Assembly (NCBI GenBank): GCA_014382705.1
Contig: JACNJE010000087.1
Location: forward strand, 1-37,495
Reading direction: 5' to 3'
Origin: Verrucomicrobiota bacterium
GTDB lineage: Bacteria; Verrucomicrobiota; Verrucomicrobiia; Limisphaerales; UBA1096
DNA: 37,495 nt
Below are positions 24,272 to 32,972 of this stretch, one piece after another; position 1 is the stretch's first letter; the number at the start of each line of letters is the position of its first letter. A program made the position numbers and the translations under genes. The notes beneath the pieces are model-generated. The model was not told the origin of the DNA and searched no databases. It saw only the letters and a list, made by a program, of their open reading frames with translations.

Positions 24272-25750
24272 TCAATCCTCCACACCGGGGATGGGGTCGT
24301 TTGGGCCGATGTTTTGGCCTTGCCAGTTTACCTTACCGTCGTCGTAGAGGAGGATACGGTGTTTGCTGCCGGGGGCTGGTTTGCGGTTGACCTTGGGGAG
24401 GAATTTTTTGTGGCGGGCGATCACTTTCGCGAACTTCGGCTCTTTGGCGAGGTTGTGCCATTCGTTGGGATCGTTGCGCATGTCGTACAGTTCTTCGCTG
24501 CCGTCGGCGTACTGGATGTAGCGCCAATTCTCGCTACGCACGCCGTGGTTGTCGTGGTTGTGGGTGGTGATGGCCGGGTGTCGCCGCTTGGCTTTCGCGT
24601 TTTGTAGTTGCGGCGTCAGGCTGCGCCCGTCGAGGCCTTTTTTCTTCGGCAAATCGAGGAGTTCGTTCAGCGTCGGATAGATGTCCAACAACTCGGCAGG
24701 TTGAGTGCAGACTTGGCCCGGCTTTACGCCCGGCCCGGCGAAGATGAGTGGTACGCGGGTGCCGTCGTCCCATAGGGTGTTTTTGCCGGAGATGGCTTTT
24801 TCGCCGAGATGCCAACCGTGATCCGACCAAAGCACGATCACTGTGTTTTCATCCAAGTTGTTTCGCTTGAGTGCCTCCATGAGGCGGCCGACTTGGCTGT
24901 CGACAAAACTGGTGCAGGCGAGGTAGCTCCGGACGAGGTTGCGCCACTGGTTGTGTTCCTCGAGCCACTTGTGCCGGACCTCCGGCAGGTACCAGTGCAT
25001 GTACCACGAAAAACGCGGTGTATCGGCGCGGTCGTCGCGCACGATTTTTGGCAGCACGGAGTCGTTGTCGGGGTAGAGGTCGAACCACTTTTGTGTGGCA
25101 AAACACGGCACGTGCGGCAGGAAAAAACCGACCGACATGAAAAATGGCTCCTTCGGCTTGGCGTCGAGTTGGTCGACCGCCCACGAGGCAACCTTCCAGT
25201 CGCCTTTGTCCTCGTCCTTGTGGTCGAATACGCCCCAGTCCATCAGTTTGTGGTTTCCGAATTGCGTGGGGCCGATCAGTTTTTTTGGCGGGAACGGCAT
25301 ACCGCTGGCCCCAGGGCCGATTAGGTCAAACTCTTGTCCGTTGTTTTGACGGCCGTAGCGGCCGTGATAAATCTTCCCAGTGGAGTAGGTTTTGTAGCCG
25401 CCCTGTTTTTTGAGGTACTGGGGCAGGGTGACGAGGTCTTTCAATTCCGGAACGGTGCGGAACCACGGCGACAATCCGTAGATTCCTGTGGTACTGGGGC
25501 GCAGACCGGTCATGAGGCTGGTGCGTGACGGGTTGCAGAGGGGGGCCTGACAGTGGGCGTTGGTGAAGGCGGTGCCGCGCTTGGCCAAGCGGTCGATGTG
25601 TGGCGTCTTCACCATCGGATGCCCGCCGAGATAGCCGATCCAATCGTTCTGATCGTCAATCGCGATGAATAGCACATTTGGTTTTTTTTCAGCCGCGAAA
25701 CTCGCCACCGAACACACCAAAGCCGCCAACAAACCCAGTGAAAAACGCAT
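24272..25750 (-). CDS. S1-family sulfatase (iduronate-2-sulfatase-like)
   Basis: The 492-residue product carries a signal peptide (MRFSLGLLAALVCSVASFAA), IAIDDQND, formylglycine motif CNPSR at 72-76, TGKIYHG, FFLPHVP and WSDHGWHLGE, again of the iduronate-2-sulfatase-like group but clearly different from the gene at 21350. The ATG at 25750 is preferred over a TTG at 25756. DRLAKRG at ~54-60 is a full palindrome (25578-25591). Its C-terminal third is the closest relative in the window of the broken fragment at 12863. At the equivalent position this gene has NLAKEP where the fragment has a palindrome-like LAKRP. Confidence 0.91.
   Translation of the reverse strand: MRFSLGLLAALVCSVASFAAEKKPNVLFIAIDDQNDWIGYLGGHPMVKTPHIDRLAKRGTAFTNAHCQAPLCNPSRTSLMTGLRPSTTGIYGLSPWFRTVPELKDLVTLPQYLKKQGGYKTYSTGKIYHGRYGRQNNGQEFDLIGPGASGMPFPPKKLIGPTQFGNHKLMDWGVFDHKDEDKGDWKVASWAVDQLDAKPKEPFFMSVGFFLPHVPCFATQKWFDLYPDNDSVLPKIVRDDRADTPRFSWYMHWYLPEVRHKWLEEHNQWRNLVRSYLACTSFVDSQVGRLMEALKRNNLDENTVIVLWSDHGWHLGEKAISGKNTLWDDGTRVPLIFAGPGVKPGQVCTQPAELLDIYPTLNELLDLPKKKGLDGRSLTPQLQNAKAKRRHPAITTHNHDNHGVRSENWRYIQYADGSEELYDMRNDPNEWHNLAKEPKFAKVIARHKKFLPKVNRKPAPGSKHRILLYDDGKVNWQGQNIGPNDPIPGVED
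25578..25591. repeat. Exact palindrome copy 12
   Basis: In the sulfatase at 24272, frame DRLAKRG. Confidence 0.95.
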
Positions 25751-25815
25751 GGGCAAACCTTGCCCTTGGCCAAGCGCGAAGGCAAGTCAACGCCCGTCAG
25801 GTCAAGCGTTGAATC

Positions 25816-27111
25816 TTAAACCAAGAACCCCTTCAACACACCGCTGCTATCGCCGAGTTGCTGAACCGGGCACCCCATGGCCTTGGCCATGGAGACCCAG
25901 AGGTTGGCGATGGGGGTGCCCTTGGCGTGCTGGTCGTGGCGATTGGTTTTCAACTGGCCGCCCGCGCTGCCGGCGATGACGGTGGGCAGGTTAGTGCACT
26001 CGTGCAGCATGCCGCTGCTGAGACCAGAGCCGTAGGTGAACATCATGTTATCCAGCAGCGTGCCTTCGCCTTCTTGGATGACGTCCATCTTCTGGCACAG
26101 GCGCGCGAACTGCCGCATGTGAAAGAGATCCAGCTTCTCGAGATCGCTGAGCACTTGCTTGTTGTTTTGGTTGTGCGTCCAGCCATGATGGCGGATGGGT
26201 TTCTCAAAAACATCCTCAAACCTCAGCGGTGTGTCCCAGCGCTCGGGCGAAACCATCATGGTACTGACTCGCGTGAGGTCGGTCTGCAACGCAAGGATCA
26301 TCAAGTCGCCCATCACCTGGATGTATTCATCGCGGCGCATCGTGGTCCAAAGTTTCTCAGGCTGCTCAATGCCAAGGTCGCGCGCGTCAACCTGATGCTT
26401 GGTGATGCGCTCGACCTGCTGCTCGACGGTACGCACGGAGTCCATGTACTCGTCGAGCTTATGGCGGTCGAGGCGACCGAGGCGACCCTGCAAATCCTTG
26501 GCGTCGGCACGCACGAGATCGAGTACACTGGCATTGGCCTGATGTTCCTTAACGTTGAACAGTCGTTGGAACACCTTGCGCGGATCCTTGATCGACCGCG
26601 CCACGTGACCATGGCCGTACCACGAAATGTTGTCGAAATAAACCGACTCGCGATTATCAGTAAAGCTGTTGCAGGAAAGCTCGAGCGACCGGAAGGGTGT
26701 CACCTTGCCGGCGGTGTCAGCGATCACCTGATCAATGGTGCGCTTGAGCGGATACCCGGCGGGCGACAACTCATCGGGCGCAGCCGTGCTCAGGTAACAG
26801 GCACCGGCCTGCGCGTGACCGTCGGTGCCGGGCACCTTCACGCGGTCGAGATTGGTGAAGAGCGAAATCTTTTTGCGCACCGGCGCCAGCGGCTGGAGCG
26901 TGCGGCTCAGAGCGAAGTTGTGCCCCGTCTCCTTCGGGTGCCAAGCCTCCTGCGCAACACCGTTGGGGGTGTAGAAAAACGCCACGCGCTTGGGTGCCGC
27001 GGTCTTCGCGCCATGCGCCTGCATCACGTCGAGAAACGGCAGAGCCAGCGCCGCACCACAACCGTGCAGGAAAGTGCGCCTCGGGATGTTTGTGTTCTTT
27101 AAAAAGTTCAT
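25816..27111 (-). CDS. DUF1552 protein, Tat-exported
   Basis: The 431-residue protein has a twin-arginine leader (PRRTFLHGCGAALALPFLD) and DUF1552 hallmarks: FFYTPNGV, LTNLDRVKV, GACYLSTA, LELSCNS and a late TYGSGLS. DUF1552 and DUF1592 proteins are normally encoded as a pair in Planctomycetota, Verrucomicrobiota and Myxococcota; here they overlap by four bases (ATGA, 27108-27111). Their biochemical role is unknown; a cell-surface redox or polysaccharide function is proposed from cytochrome motifs in the partner. No palindrome core is found in this gene. Confidence 0.9.
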   Translation of the reverse strand: MNFLKNTNIPRRTFLHGCGAALALPFLDVMQAHGAKTAAPKRVAFFYTPNGVAQEAWHPKETGHNFALSRTLQPLAPVRKKISLFTNLDRVKVPGTDGHAQAGACYLSTAAPDELSPAGYPLKRTIDQVIADTAGKVTPFRSLELSCNSFTDNRESVYFDNISWYGHGHVARSIKDPRKVFQRLFNVKEHQANASVLDLVRADAKDLQGRLGRLDRHKLDEYMDSVRTVEQQVERITKHQVDARDLGIEQPEKLWTTMRRDEYIQVMGDLMILALQTDLTRVSTMMVSPERWDTPLRFEDVFEKPIRHHGWTHNQNNKQVLSDLEKLDLFHMRQFARLCQKMDVIQEGEGTLLDNMMFTYGSGLSSGMLHECTNLPTVIAGSAGGQLKTNRHDQHAKGTPIANLWVSMAKAMGCPVQQLGDSSGVLKGFLV

Positions 27112-29687
27112 TTTCTTTCGTTCTGACCGGTTTTATGCCGGAACGGCATGCTCTTGGCAATCTCTACCACGACGGTGGAAAAGCGGCCGTGATCCGCCAG
27201 CACCCGCCGCGTGATGCGGTCGATCGCCGGCTTGTCAGTGACCTTCAACTCGCGGCCAAGCGCGTAGCTGAGCAGGTGCTCGCTGAAGGCGCGCATGAAT
27301 TTGTCAGGCCGCGCGAGAATGGCGTCCTTAAACTGCTCGATGTCATTGAAATCCGCCTCGCCAAAGAGCTTGCCACTCACATCGATGTTGCGCCCGCCGC
27401 GGTACTGGTCGCGCCAGCGCCCAATGGGATCAAAGCTCTCAAGCACAAAACCCAGCGGATCGATCCGCGCGTGGCAACTGGCACAGGTTTGATCGGTCGC
27501 ATGTTGCTTGAGGCGCTCGCGGATGGTGAGGCCCTTCGCCTCAATGGCCGCGTCGTCGGCCTCGATTTCCGGCACAACGTCCGGGGGAGGAGGAGGAGGA
27601 TCGTTGAAAATCACCGTCGCCACCCACGCGCCACGCTTGATGGGGCTGGTGCGCAGCGGCGTGGAGGTCATCGTAAGCACCGCCGCAGTGGTCATCAACC
27701 CACCCTCTCGCCGGGTCGTGAGCTGCCGTTTGCGGAATACCTGTGTGAAGGTGTTGAAGCGACTACGATTACCGCGTGTGCCGAAGGGTGCCTCGGGCTT
27801 GGTGTACCACGCCTGCAATTCATCCGAGCGGTACGCGTAGTTGCTGTCCACGAACAGCATGATCGAGCGATCCTCCACCTGCACACTCTCGAACAGCAGC
27901 AGCGGCTCTACCATCGTTTGCAGACCAAACTTCCATTGCTCGCAGCCGATGCGCGAGTAATAAACCTGAAAACGATCGAAGTCCGGCACGGCCGTAATCA
28001 ATTGATCCAGGCGCAGCCACTGGCGGGCAAAGTTCTGGGCCAATGCGCGGCTGCGCCGGTCATTGAGCATGCGTCGCACCTGCGCCTCGAGCACCGCCGG
28101 TTGACGGAGCCGCCCTTCCCGCGCGGCACCCAACAGCAGTTCATCCGGGATGCTGCTCCAGAGAAACAGTGCCAACCGTTGCGCCAACTCATAATCATTG
28201 GCCGGCGTCTTGGCTCTCGCGCCCTGCTTGGTTTCCACAACGTAGATAAACTTCGGCGAGGCCAACACGGCGGCCACGACCGACTTTATCGCCTCCTTGT
28301 ACGAGCCAGTGCGCTTCTGCACGCCCGCGTGATAAGCCGCATAACGGTTCAACGTTTCCGCATCCACCGGCGAACGAAATGCCCGCTCCAAAAACGGCCC
28401 CAACCGCGTGGCCACGGGCTGGCCGTCGTCTTTGAAGAAGGTGTCACGCAGCTCGGTGTAGTCGTCAAACTCCTTAGCACTCACGATCGCTCGGCCGAGC
28501 TTTAGCAGACTCTCCAGCAGAATCGGGGGTATGCTTAGCTGCTCGCCTTGATTGTTGAAACCGTGCTCGGCCTGCAGGTCGATGGCGAAAGGATCCACGC
28601 CGGTAAGAATCTGCCGCTCCACCTGAAACTTACCCAGCGTGCGATTGCCCACCGTAACGCCCTTGGGCATGCGGCCGGAGGCGGGATCAAAATATTGGCT
28701 TGAGCGGATCACCTTTTCCGGCAGTGGATAAATATCGCCGCGCAACTCCAGCAGATCGCGCACGGCGTTATTGTACTCGTAGCGGTTCAGCCGCCGCATC
28801 ACCACCGGCTCGAGCGTTGTGTTGGCCGACACATACTCATCCACCACGCCCTCAAAAAACGCCGCCAACTTCGCGCGCTCGACACTGGCCGGTTGCGGCT
28901 CATCCTCCGGCGGCATCTCCGCCTTGGCCAACGCCTCCGCCGCGTGCCGCGCCAGCTCGACTTTTTTCAAAACATCCGCGCGCTTGGCCAAGGCCTCAAG
29001 ATTCACCTTGCCCTTCACCTTCTTCACTCCGTGACAGCGGAAACAATGCGCCTTCATCAACGACCGCGCCTCCGCAAAATCCACTGCCACCACTTCGGGC
29101 CGTTCCGGTTCTTTCTCCCTCACCGGCTTGGGCGCCAAGTCTTTAAGTCTCAGGTAATCCAGCCCATACAGGTAACCCTTGTCGCGATACTTTTTCGCCT
29201 TGGCGTTCCCGCCAATCAGCTTGATCTCAATCCGCTGCGTGCCCTCTTTCAATTCCACTTCACCCAGTTCACGCAGCTTGGCCAACTGCACATCGGGAGA
29301 AAACAAATCCAGCTTCGTTTCAACCAAACTGCCGTTCAATCGCACCTCGAACTGACCGTAATCCGGCGCCAACGTCCACTGCATCGCCAACGTGTATTGA
29401 CCCGCCTTGGGAACCTCGAATTCCACCGTGTTCGCATCGCCCACTTCGCCGTCCCAAAGCAAGTGCGCATCCCCGCTCCAACCGGCACCGAATCCTTTCA
29501 TATCCTGAGGCCGGGCCTTGCCGCTGGCCTGTAGGAATTCCCCCTCTAGAACACCTTCAACCGCCGCTGACGCCGGCTTGCGGATGGAATGATAATCAAA
29601 CCGCTCCGCCGCCTGGCCAAGTGCTTGGCCAAGGGTGATTAATGTCAGTAACTGAATGCTGCGAATATTTTTCAACCAAAAATCCAT
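27108..29687 (-). CDS. DUF1592/1588/1585-type planctomycete cytochrome c protein
   Basis: This 859-residue protein has a signal peptide ending LGQALGQA, in which the A-x-A-type cleavage region is written by two adjacent palindrome-like units (about 29612-29635). After a beta-rich carbohydrate-binding-like region (~30-185), haem motif CFRCH is at 215-219, followed by the DUF1587/1592/1588 region (LNRYEYNNAVRDLL, FLWSSIPDELLL, RQWLRLDQL), and CASCH at 735-739 before DUF1585 (SYALGRELK). CxxCH motifs suggest covalent haem c at the envelope. It is translationally coupled to DUF1552 and starts 5 bases after the PQQ-propeller stop. Confidence 0.88.
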   Translation of the reverse strand: MDFWLKNIRSIQLLTLITLGQALGQAAERFDYHSIRKPASAAVEGVLEGEFLQASGKARPQDMKGFGAGWSGDAHLLWDGEVGDANTVEFEVPKAGQYTLAMQWTLAPDYGQFEVRLNGSLVETKLDLFSPDVQLAKLRELGEVELKEGTQRIEIKLIGGNAKAKKYRDKGYLYGLDYLRLKDLAPKPVREKEPERPEVVAVDFAEARSLMKAHCFRCHGVKKVKGKVNLEALAKRADVLKKVELARHAAEALAKAEMPPEDEPQPASVERAKLAAFFEGVVDEYVSANTTLEPVVMRRLNRYEYNNAVRDLLELRGDIYPLPEKVIRSSQYFDPASGRMPKGVTVGNRTLGKFQVERQILTGVDPFAIDLQAEHGFNNQGEQLSIPPILLESLLKLGRAIVSAKEFDDYTELRDTFFKDDGQPVATRLGPFLERAFRSPVDAETLNRYAAYHAGVQKRTGSYKEAIKSVVAAVLASPKFIYVVETKQGARAKTPANDYELAQRLALFLWSSIPDELLLGAAREGRLRQPAVLEAQVRRMLNDRRSRALAQNFARQWLRLDQLITAVPDFDRFQVYYSRIGCEQWKFGLQTMVEPLLLFESVQVEDRSIMLFVDSNYAYRSDELQAWYTKPEAPFGTRGNRSRFNTFTQVFRKRQLTTRREGGLMTTAAVLTMTSTPLRTSPIKRGAWVATVIFNDPPPPPPDVVPEIEADDAAIEAKGLTIRERLKQHATDQTCASCHARIDPLGFVLESFDPIGRWRDQYRGGRNIDVSGKLFGEADFNDIEQFKDAILARPDKFMRAFSEHLLSYALGRELKVTDKPAIDRITRRVLADHGRFSTVVVEIAKSMPFRHKTGQNERK

Positions 29688-29692
29688 GCGGA

Positions 29693-30970
29693 TTATTTCG
29701 TGATGCAGAAGAGGTGTTTTTCGCCGCGGATTAGCAGTTGGTTACGCACCGGGACGGTGGTGGCAATGATGCGTTCGCCCATGTTGTTTTCGGAGAGGAA
29801 TTTGAATCCGTCCGAGATCGCGGCGACCATGATCACGCCGTCCTCGCGCGGGGCGTACAGCTTGCCATCGGCCACGGTCGGCGAGGCATAGTAGCTGGCG
29901 CGGTGCTTGGGGAAGTGACCATCCCAAAGTTTTTTGCCGGTCTTGGCGTCGAGACAGGAGACCTGTCCTCGGTCGCCGAGCACGTAGACTTTACCGTCAT
30001 GAATAGCAGGCGTGGGCACAAACGAACCGGTGCCGGTGAGCGTCCATTTGCGGTTGGACTGGGTAACGTTGCCGTCGCCGCTCAACTCAACGCCGGCCAC
30101 GTGCTTGCCGCGGCCGTACGGCACGATCGCCATGTTGCCGTCTAGCACCGACGAGGCCACCTGCACCCAGTTGCCGCGCTTGTCGGGGTTGAAACCTTCG
30201 CAGGTCCAGAACAGTTCACCGTTGGACGCGTCGTGAAGGGTCAACCGTTCCGCACCCCATACCACGATCGCTTCTCGGCCCTGATACTGCACGACATGCG
30301 GCGTGGCGTAGCTGTGATCGCACTCGACCGGCGTCTCGTAGTTGCGGGATTCCTTCCACGCCAGTTCGCCGGTGCGCTTGTCGAACGCCGCGAGGTACGA
30401 CTCGCCGGAGTGCATCACGGCGAGCACGACGTGTTTTGTGGTCAACACCGGTGAGGTGCCGATGTCCCAGTACAGTGTGTCGCGCGCAAACCGATCCTGC
30501 AGGTTGGTTTTCCACAGCAGTTTACCCTCCATCGTGAAACCGGCGAGGTTGCCGCTCTTGAAATAGGCGAACAGCCGCTTGCCGTCGGTGATCGCGGAGG
30601 GGTTGCTGCCGGAGCCGTTGCGGTGTTTGCCGGCGCGCTCGCCACCGACCGTGGTCTGCCACCGTTTTTTTCCGTTCCAGTCAAACGATATCAACGTATC
30701 GTTGCCGGCGCTCGGGCTGGTGATGATGATCTGATCCTCCCAGACGATCGGTGTCGAGCAGCCCTTGGCCGGCAGCTTGGTTTTCCACTTTACGTTTTTC
30801 TCGTTGTCGAATTCCGCGACGTAACTGCCGGCCGCGGTCGATCCGTTTTCGTTTGCGCCCCGCCAGTTCGGCCAGTTCGCTTCAGCGGCCTTGGCCCATG
30901 CCGGAGACAACAACGCCAAGCCAGCCACAAGGCCGGCCACTTTTGTTTTCAGTACGTATTCGGTTTTCAT
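29693..30970 (-). CDS. Secreted PQQ-repeat beta-propeller protein
   Basis: The 425-residue product has a signal peptide (MKTEYVLKTKVAGLVAGLALL, cleaved near AKAAEA), then NWPNWRGANENG, the PQQ-propeller opening, and blades such as STPIVWEDQIIITS, DGKRLFAYFKSGNLAGF, DKRTGELAWKE and DAKTGKKLWDG. It is the same family as the gene at 5920 but clearly diverged. It is the second gene of the leftward run, between the sulfatase and DUF1592. The start at 30970 is chosen over Met at 30982 because it gives the better leader and follows the sulfatase stop (30979) closely. Confidence 0.86.
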   Translation of the reverse strand: MKTEYVLKTKVAGLVAGLALLSPAWAKAAEANWPNWRGANENGSTAAGSYVAEFDNEKNVKWKTKLPAKGCSTPIVWEDQIIITSPSAGNDTLISFDWNGKKRWQTTVGGERAGKHRNGSGSNPSAITDGKRLFAYFKSGNLAGFTMEGKLLWKTNLQDRFARDTLYWDIGTSPVLTTKHVVLAVMHSGESYLAAFDKRTGELAWKESRNYETPVECDHSYATPHVVQYQGREAIVVWGAERLTLHDASNGELFWTCEGFNPDKRGNWVQVASSVLDGNMAIVPYGRGKHVAGVELSGDGNVTQSNRKWTLTGTGSFVPTPAIHDGKVYVLGDRGQVSCLDAKTGKKLWDGHFPKHRASYYASPTVADGKLYAPREDGVIMVAAISDGFKFLSENNMGERIIATTVPVRNQLLIRGEKHLFCITK

Positions 30971-30978
30971 GATCAAGA

Positions 30979-32844
30979 TCAATAGTTCGTGTTCGGTTCG
31001 GTACCGGCGAGGTATTGCACGCGGCGGTAGACTTCGCCCTTGTTGAATTTCAGGTTCACTTTCGACGGGTCGTATTCGTGGCCGATTTGGTCGCGCAGGT
31101 AGACGATGGTGTTGAAGGCGATCATCACTACCTGCTCAGTCTCGGCGGTGTTCACGACGCCGTACAGGGTCGGCATGGGGTCGACTGCCTTGATGCCCCC
31201 GAGGAATTCGGCGGCGCGCACGCGCACCATCAGGTTTTTGTCCTTCAACAGCGGCTCGGCGGCCTTGGCCAACGGCTTGGCTTCGGTGCCAAAGTTCGCG
31301 CAGACCTTGAGCGCCCAGTAACGGCGCAGGACGCCTTTGGAGCGCAGTGCTTGGCCAAGCGCTCGTTGCACTTCGCCGAAGGGTTGCAGGGCGGTATCAG
31401 CCAAGTCGGAGAGGCGGCTGATCTGTCTGGCGTTTTCCCGGCCAAATGCCACGCCATCTTCGAGGGCGGCGGTGACCATTCGGCTCTCGGGGTAAAAACT
31501 CAGGTCATTGATCGATTTCATTTTGGCGCGCAACAACCGGCGCATATCGGCCAAGCGCTTGGCCTGCGCCGGGTCGCCGGCAAGGTTGTTGACCTCGTGC
31601 GGATCGGCTTCGAGATCGAAAAGTTGCTCAACTGGTCGCCGCTCGAAGAACTGCCGCTGCACCGCGTTGAGCCGCTTGGCCCGGTACTCGTCGCGCCAGT
31701 TGTCGTAGGCGAGTTGCCGGTAACGGTAGTTGTTTTGCAGGCCGTCGGCGTAGTAAGCCTGATAGTTGCGAATATATTTCCACTTGCCCTTGCGATAGGT
31801 GCGCACCATGTCAAATTTTTCGTCGAACCGGTCGGCGTGGCCGAAGACTTCATCGCGCTTGGCCAAGGCGGCGACCGACACGCCTTTGCCGAGGAACGCC
31901 TCTCCGTCAAGTTCCTCGTGCCGCGCGATGCCGGCGAGATTGAGCACGGTTGGCCCAAAGTCGATGAAGCTCACGAAGCCGTCGGTGCGGTCGCCTCGCT
32001 TGGGGTCAACGAGGTGCTTGAAGTTCGCCGGGATGCGCACGACGAGCGGCACGTGCAGGCCGCTCTCGTAGGCGTAGCCCTTGCTGCGCGGCATCACGCC
32101 ACCGTGGTCGCCAAAGTAAAAAACGAACGTGTCCTCCAGCAGACCATCCTCCTTGAGTTGGCTGACGATGCGCCCGACGTGGCCGTCGATAATGCCCATC
32201 CGGTCGTAATAACGCGCCTTGGTGTAGCGCATGATCGGCGTGTCGGGGAAGTACGGCTGAAGCGCCACGTCATCGGGCGACGTCTTGGTTGGTGTCTCCA
32301 TTTGCTTGAGCGGAAAATGCAGCCGGCTTTCGTGCGAGTCGGCAAACGACTGCATATGGAAGAACGGCATGGCCTTGTTCGGCCGATTGCGCCACGTCGC
32401 ATTGCGGGACGACATGTCCCACGCGAGCTTCATGTCCACCGCAATGTTGTAGTCCGTCTTGGCGTTGTTCGTCGCGTAATAGCCGCGCTCACGCAACACC
32501 TGTGACCACGGCCGCACCCCCGGCGGCAGATGCGCCAACGCCGATTTGCGGTGATACTGAAAACCAACACGCGGCGCGTGCATGCCGGTGGCCAAGGTCG
32601 TCCGCGCCACGGAACAGACCGGCGCGGCGGAGAAGGCGTGGTTAAACGTCAACCCCTCGGCGGCCAAGCGCTCGATGTTCGGCGTGATCCCCAGCTTGTT
32701 GCCGTAGAGGCGGAGGTAATGCACCGAGTTATCCTCGGAGACAATGAAAACGAAATTCGGCCGCTTGGCCGGTTCCGCCGCCTTGGCCAAGCCGATCATT
32801 GAGCAAACCGCCAGCAGACAGAGTGTCGCTCGGGAAAAACGCAT
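30979..32844 (-). CDS. Sulfatase with non-standard CSVAR motif and C-terminal helical domain
   Basis: This 621-residue protein has a leader (MRFSRATLCLLAVCSMIGLAKA), a sulfatase catalytic domain with VSEDNS in place of the usual DD, the modification site CSVAR at 77-81, and YFGDHGG. Canonical sulfatases have Cys-x-Pro/Ala-x-Arg; here the third residue is Val, so formylglycine formation is uncertain from the motif alone. The layout resembles heparan N-sulfatase-type S1 enzymes. Residues ~490-600 form a HEAT-like helical repeat region (ALKVCANFG, KDKNLMVRVRAAEFLGG). A near-complete palindrome gives QRALGQALRS. The ATG at 32844 is preferred over 32886. It heads the leftward cluster, divergent from xylA. 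Confidence 0.85.
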   Translation of the reverse strand: MRFSRATLCLLAVCSMIGLAKAAEPAKRPNFVFIVSEDNSVHYLRLYGNKLGITPNIERLAAEGLTFNHAFSAAPVCSVARTTLATGMHAPRVGFQYHRKSALAHLPPGVRPWSQVLRERGYYATNNAKTDYNIAVDMKLAWDMSSRNATWRNRPNKAMPFFHMQSFADSHESRLHFPLKQMETPTKTSPDDVALQPYFPDTPIMRYTKARYYDRMGIIDGHVGRIVSQLKEDGLLEDTFVFYFGDHGGVMPRSKGYAYESGLHVPLVVRIPANFKHLVDPKRGDRTDGFVSFIDFGPTVLNLAGIARHEELDGEAFLGKGVSVAALAKRDEVFGHADRFDEKFDMVRTYRKGKWKYIRNYQAYYADGLQNNYRYRQLAYDNWRDEYRAKRLNAVQRQFFERRPVEQLFDLEADPHEVNNLAGDPAQAKRLADMRRLLRAKMKSINDLSFYPESRMVTAALEDGVAFGRENARQISRLSDLADTALQPFGEVQRALGQALRSKGVLRRYWALKVCANFGTEAKPLAKAAEPLLKDKNLMVRVRAAEFLGGIKAVDPMPTLYGVVNTAETEQVVMIAFNTIVYLRDQIGHEYDPSKVNLKFNKGEVYRRVQYLAGTEPNTNY

Positions 32845-32972
32845 GGGCGGATTCAAAGCCAATCGCTTGGCCCATGGCAATGTCAAAGCACCCGATTTGG
32901 ATTGTCTTTTGGCGCGGCTGCCGGTAGCAATCCCGCCGCAACACGCGACCCGGTTTCATAAAAGTTACAGAA
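32845..32972. promoter_or_regulatory. Divergent promoter region for the sulfatase cluster and xylA
   Basis: The 128 bp between divergent starts must contain promoters for both xylA and the leftward cluster. I cannot place a confident -35/-10 pair. A purine-rich AGTTACAGAA precedes the xylA ATG. Confidence 0.4.

Noticed and set aside
25858-28505. Long plus-strand open frames (414 and 503 codons)
   Set aside because: Antisense to DUF1552 and DUF1592 genes, whose leaders and CxxCH motifs decide the strand.
31015-32505. 496-codon plus-strand open frame
   Set aside because: It is the antisense shadow of the CSVAR sulfatase; no domain is recognisable and the sulfatase motifs on the other strand are unmistakable.
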